From NCBI GenBank assembly GCA_003504035.1, contig DOBW01000151.1, forward strand, positions 1-9,022: a stretch of 9,022 bases of DNA. Reading direction: 5' to 3'. The position numbers were made by a program, and so were the translations under genes. This stretch comes from Rhodospirillaceae bacterium (GTDB lineage Bacteria; Pseudomonadota; Alphaproteobacteria; UBA9219). Positions within the stretch are counted from its first letter, which is position 1, and every line of letters begins with the position of its first letter. Below the pieces are notes generated by a model. It was not told the DNA's origin. It searched no databases and saw only the letters and a program-made list of their open reading frames with translations. Below, one piece after another: positions 7,129 through 9,022 of this stretch.

Positions 7129-7491
7129 ATGTTAACCGCAAAACAATTGCATGAACGGCGCAAAGTTCGCACACGCTTTCAATTGAAGCGTAAATCAGAA
7201 GGTCGTGCGCGGCTTTCTGTTCATCGTACGGGCGCCAATATTTATGCTCAGATTATTAATGACGCGCAGGGCAAGACTCTTGCTGCGGCATCGAGCCTTA
7301 GCCCAGAGTTGAAAAAGAAACTCAAGACGGGTGCGGATAAAGCGGCTGCGGTTGCGGTTGGAAAGATGGTTGCCGAGTTGGCTAAAAAGGCTGGCATTAC
7401 GCAGGTTGCGTTTGATCGTGGTGGCTACATTTATGCTGGACGTGTTAAAGCGTTGGCTGAGGCGGCACGCGAAGCCGGCCTTGATTTTTAA
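7129..7491 (+). CDS. rplR: 50S ribosomal protein L18
   Basis: L18 binds 5S rRNA with L5 and L25 and delivers it to the central protuberance. The product is 120 residues, the usual length. It has a basic N-terminus [55 protein letters not shown], then the helix region [25 protein letters not shown]. The C-terminal signature is [26 protein letters not shown]; the common family form is YHGRV, so His is replaced by Ala here, a small departure. TAAGGA (7116-7121) serves as ribosome binding site for ATG 7129. Gaps on both sides are 20 nt. Confidence 0.97.
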   Translation: MLTAKQLHERRKVRTRFQLKRKSEGRARLSVHRTGANIYAQIINDAQGKTLAAASSLSPELKKKLKTGADKAAAVAVGKMVAELAKKAGITQVAFDRGGYIYAGRVKALAEAAREAGLDF

Positions 7492-7511
7492 GCTAGGGAG
7501 CAAAGCAAAAT

Positions 7512-8066
7512 ATGGGTAAGCCGAGAAAAGAAGGTTCCGAAGGCAGCGATTTGATCGAGAAACTCGTTTGGATCAATCGTGTTGCTAAAGTGGTCAAAGG
7601 CGGTAAGCGCTTTGCCATGGCGGCTTTGGTTGTCATAGGTGATGGCAAAGGTCGTGTCGGTGTTGGTACAGGTAAAGCACGTGAGGTTCCCGAGGCCATT
7701 CGTAAAGCCACAGAATCTGCTAAGCGTGAGATGAAACGCGTTCCTTTGCGTGAGGGGCGTACATTGCATCATGATGTGCAGGGAAGATATGGCGCAGGCC
7801 ATGTTGTTTTACGTGCTGCACCTCCGGGAACTGGTATTATTGCTGGTGGTCCGATGCGTGCTGTTTTCGAGGCTTTGGGTGTTCAGGATGTTGTGGCCAA
7901 ATCAATTGGAACGGCCAATCCACATAATATGATTAAAGCGACTTTTGACGCTTTGTCTCAGGTTTCCAGCCCTCGTTCGGTGGCTATGCGTCGCGGTAAG
8001 AAGGTCAGCGAAATTCTGGGGCGTAAGCCAGAGACAAAAGAAGCTCAGAAATCCAAAGAAGCCTAA
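7512..8066 (+). CDS. rpsE: 30S ribosomal protein S5
   Basis: S5 lines the mRNA entry channel and is important for translational accuracy. The product is 184 residues. It shows the double-stranded-RNA-binding-like S5 N-terminal domain with [36 protein letters not shown] (about residues 28-63), then [58 protein letters not shown]. The loop at about residues 28-33, where changes cause spectinomycin resistance in other bacteria, looks wild type. The last 20 residues ([15 protein letters not shown] region) are a charged tail rich in Lys and Glu. AGGGAG (7495-7500) lies 11 nt before the ATG. Its stop codon starts the second copy of the 14-nt junction repeat, and rpmD follows after 11 nt. Confidence 0.98.
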   Translation: MGKPRKEGSEGSDLIEKLVWINRVAKVVKGGKRFAMAALVVIGDGKGRVGVGTGKAREVPEAIRKATESAKREMKRVPLREGRTLHHDVQGRYGAGHVVLRAAPPGTGIIAGGPMRAVFEALGVQDVVAKSIGTANPHNMIKATFDALSQVSSPRSVAMRRGKKVSEILGRKPETKEAQKSKEA

Positions 8067-8077
8067 GGTAGGATAAG
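8064..8077 (+). repeat. 14-nt junction repeat, copy 2 (rpsE-rpmD)
   Basis: TAAGGTAGGATAAG, identical to 7106-7119, spans the rpsE stop and the whole 11-nt gap and abuts the rpmD ATG. AAGG (8065-8068) lies 9 nt from the start codon and GGA (8071-8073) lies closer. A shorter related AGGATAAG occurs again before rplO (8399-8406). Confidence 0.65.
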
Positions 8078-8344
8078 ATGGAAAAAGCAGCCGAAAAAAA
8101 GACGCCTGTGAAAAAGAAGGCAGTACCTGCAGCTAAGAAAGCTCCAGCTAAGGCAAAAGCGTCAAAGAAGAAGCTTGTTGTTGTTCAAACGCGTGGCACA
8201 AGAAAAGCGCGAGTAAGTGTACTTGCAACGCTTCAAGGCCTTGGCCTTGGTAAGCCACGTGCGCGCCGTGAGTTGGAAGATACACCAGCCGTTCGCGGTA
8301 TGATTCGCAAGGTTGCGCATATTGTTATGGTTGAAGGTGAGTAA
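8078..8344 (+). CDS. rpmD: 50S ribosomal protein L30 with Lys/Ala/Pro-rich N-terminal extension
   Basis: L30 is a small 50S protein that binds 23S rRNA. At 88 residues this is longer than usual (about 55-65). The core is residues 33-88: [26 protein letters not shown], then [22 protein letters not shown], the diagnostic L30 end. Residues 1-32 are an added low-complexity segment of Lys, Ala and Pro that resembles disordered nucleic-acid-binding tails. Between codon 11 (GTG, without a ribosome binding site) and the core there is no ATG, GTG or TTG, so the extension is probably translated. In the core the usual arginine/proline-rich segment before ATL is changed to TRKARVSVL. Codons 6-8 read GAA AAA AAG, an in-phase A AAA AAG heptamer. 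The gene sits between rpsE and rplO, as in other bacteria. Confidence 0.93.
   Translation: MEKAAEKKTPVKKKAVPAAKKAPAKAKASKKKLVVVQTRGTRKARVSVLATLQGLGLGKPRARRELEDTPAVRGMIRKVAHIVMVEGE
8095..8101 (+). promoter_or_regulatory. Possible -1 slippery heptamer in rpmD
   Basis: A AAA AAG lies in the phase required for -1 slippage (codons GAA AAA AAG). A -1 shift would end at TAA 8134-8136 after about ten new codons, giving a short product without the L30 core. No strong downstream hairpin is evident, so function is doubtful in this lysine-rich stretch. Confidence 0.2.
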
Positions 8345-8366
8345 TTTTAAAACAAGGGGTTAAAAT
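8344..8366 (+). promoter_or_regulatory. AT-only hairpin with ribosome binding site in its loop
   Basis: ATTTTAA (8344-8350) and TTAAAAT (8360-8366) are perfect inverted repeats around a 9-nt loop, AACAAGGGG. The loop holds the AAGGGG in front of the mini-ORF at 8367. The stem is all A-U, so its stability is low. It starts in the rpmD stop codon. It has no GC stem or T-tract, so it is not a terminator. Confidence 0.35.
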
Positions 8367-8405
8367 ATGACCCTAAAGTTAGATATGAAGTTGAAAGAAG
8401 GATAA
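8367..8405 (+). CDS. Candidate 12-codon mini-ORF upstream of rplO
   Basis: ATG 8367 opens a frame of 12 codons, [12 protein letters not shown], ending in TAA at 8403-8405. AAGGGG (8354-8359), the commonest ribosome binding variant in this window, lies 7 nt upstream. The stop lies inside the GAAGGATAAG that precedes rplO, only 5 nt before the rplO ATG. A ribosome terminating here would cover the rplO start region, so translational coupling or leader-peptide control is conceivable. The inner part from ATG 8385 reads MKLKEG, close to the L15 N-terminus MKLND, so a decayed partial duplication of the rplO start is an alternative. It is too short to be sure it is translated. Confidence 0.35.
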   Translation: MTLKLDMKLKEG

Positions 8406-8410
8406 GACCC

Positions 8411-8920
8411 ATGAAACTCAACGATCTGCGCGATAATGAAGGCGCTCGTCAAGACTCTATGCGGGTTGGGCGCGGCATCGGATCTGGCAAGGGTAAAACC
8501 TCTGGCCGTGGTGTGAAGGGGCAAAAAGCTCGTTCAGGTGTTTCTCTTCGTGGTTTTGAGGGTGGACAAATGCCGCTCCATCGTCGTTTGCCAAAACGTG
8601 GTTTTGTTTCGCTTTTCCGCAAGGATTTTGCCGAATTGAACATTGGTCGTTTGCAGATGGCCATTGATGCGGGCAGCATTGATGCCAAGAAGCCGATTAC
8701 TCAAGACATTATTTTTGACAGTGGCCTTCTTGGTAAGGCGAAGGACGGTATTCGTCTTCTAGCCAAGGGTGAGCTTAAGGCAAAGATTGATATTTCCGTT
8801 GCTGGAGCATCAGCTGGTGCACTTGCTGCTGTTGAAAAAGCTGGCGGAAAAGTAACGGTTATAGCCAAGGCAGAACCTAAGCCAAAAGCCAAAAAAGCTA
8901 AAGAAGCAAAATCCAAATAA
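8411..8920 (+). CDS. rplO: 50S ribosomal protein L15
   Basis: L15 binds 23S rRNA late in assembly and interacts with many 50S proteins. The product is 169 residues, longer than E. coli L15 (144). It begins [12 protein letters not shown], and the glycine/arginine-rich arm [25 protein letters not shown] runs over residues 19-43, followed by [18 protein letters not shown]. The L15 signature [19 protein letters not shown] is at residues 130-148. From about residue 153 there is a tail of Lys, Ala, Pro and Glu. AAGGA (8398-8402) lies 8 nt before ATG 8411. The gap to rpmD is unusually wide and holds a mini-ORF. In most bacteria secY follows directly; here a tRNA gene follows after 30 nt, with no visible terminator between. 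Confidence 0.97.
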   Translation: MKLNDLRDNEGARQDSMRVGRGIGSGKGKTSGRGVKGQKARSGVSLRGFEGGQMPLHRRLPKRGFVSLFRKDFAELNIGRLQMAIDAGSIDAKKPITQDIIFDSGLLGKAKDGIRLLAKGELKAKIDISVAGASAGALAAVEKAGGKVTVIAKAEPKPKAKKAKEAKSK

Positions 8921-8933
8921 ACTTCTTGTGTTG

Positions 8934-8942
8934 TGCTATAAT
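8934..8942 (+). promoter_or_regulatory. Extended -10 promoter for tRNA-Pro
   Basis: TGCTATAAT combines a perfect TATAAT box (8937-8942) with the TGn extension. No convincing -35 box is present at the proper distance; the region there is the end of rplO. Counting 7 nt from the box places the start near 8949, an A, only about 2 nt before the mature tRNA 5' base. Sigma-70-type use is inferred from consensus only. Confidence 0.6.
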
Positions 8943-8950
8943 TAAAATAT

Positions 8951-9022
8951 CGGGGCGTAGCGCAGCTTGGTAGCGCGTCTGGTTTGGGACCAGAAGGCCG
9001 CGAGTTCGAATCTCGCCGCCCC
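8951..9022 (+). tRNA. tRNA-Pro (anticodon UGG), 3' end cut by window edge
   Basis: The sequence folds as a cloverleaf. The acceptor strand CGGGGCG (8951-8957) pairs with CGCCCC (9017-9022) plus a final G expected just outside. The D arm has GCGC stems and the GG of the D loop. The anticodon stem TCTGG/CCAGA encloses the loop TTTGGGA with anticodon TGG at 8985-8987. The T arm is GCGAG/CTCGC around TTCGAAT. The C at position 1 is a typical bacterial tRNA-Pro feature. The last acceptor G, the discriminator base and any encoded CCA lie beyond the window. UGG can read most or all proline codons. Its position directly after rplO, with its own promoter, is unusual for the spc operon. Confidence 0.96.

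Noticed and set aside
6605..7174. A 189-codon open frame on the - strand opposite rplF
   Set aside because: It lies fully opposite a certain ribosomal protein gene, has no recognisable protein family, and follows from the codon pattern of the + strand gene.
8921..8950. Intrinsic terminator after rplO
   Set aside because: No GC-rich stem followed by a T-run is present; the region is explained better by the tRNA promoter.
1..9022. Defence system, CRISPR array, insertion sequence or prophage
   Set aside because: All 20 protein genes are ribosomal, gaps are at most 66 nt, and no spaced repeats, transposase or terminal inverted repeats are visible.

Overview
This window is a continuous stretch of the S10-spc ribosomal protein gene cluster, with every gene on the + strand. 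It begins inside the 3' end of rplC (L3) and runs through rplD, rplW, rplB, rpsS, rplV, rpsC, rplP, rpmC, rpsQ, rplN, rplX, rplE, rpsN, rpsH, rplF, rplR, rpsE, rpmD and rplO. It then ends in a tRNA-Pro(UGG) gene that is cut about two bases before its discriminator position. The gene order is the conserved bacterial one. The - strand holds nothing I can support.

The protein sequences point to an alphaproteobacterium. L3 has the MAGHMG motif and a long C-terminal tail of the [15 protein letters not shown] type. L22 carries a C-terminal extension. S14 is the long form without zinc-binding cysteines, and S3 has the [20 protein letters not shown] segment. The base composition is moderate rather than GC-rich (judged by eye, not measured), so a lineage near Rhodospirillales, Micavibrionales or Holosporales is plausible. 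I cannot name the genus.

Region by region: 1-4502 is the S10 operon block (L3 to S17), tightly packed except for a 63-nt gap before rplP that holds a GC-rich imperfect palindrome. From 4546 to 8344 is the spc block (L14 to L30), with 1-nt stop/start overlaps at rplN/rplX and rplE/rpsN. There is no promoter or terminator that I can recognise between the two blocks, so they may be one transcription unit. From 8345 the layout departs from the norm. A 66-nt rpmD-rplO gap contains a 12-codon open frame with its own ribosome binding site, and after rplO a self-promoted tRNA-Pro stands where secY would be expected.

The gene products assemble together: S19, S3, S17, S14, S8 and S5 into the 30S subunit, and the L proteins into the 50S subunit. 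Translational coupling is suggested by short gaps, overlaps and ribosome binding sites lying inside upstream genes.

The window is mostly a textbook housekeeping locus, and I see no defence, mobile or biosynthetic system. The points worth a second look cluster at the 3' end: a lysine/alanine-rich N-terminal extension on L30 containing an in-phase A AAA AAG heptamer, the mini-ORF before rplO whose inner part resembles the L15 N-terminus, the missing secY, and a tRNA promoter so close to the tRNA that the transcript may be almost leaderless.
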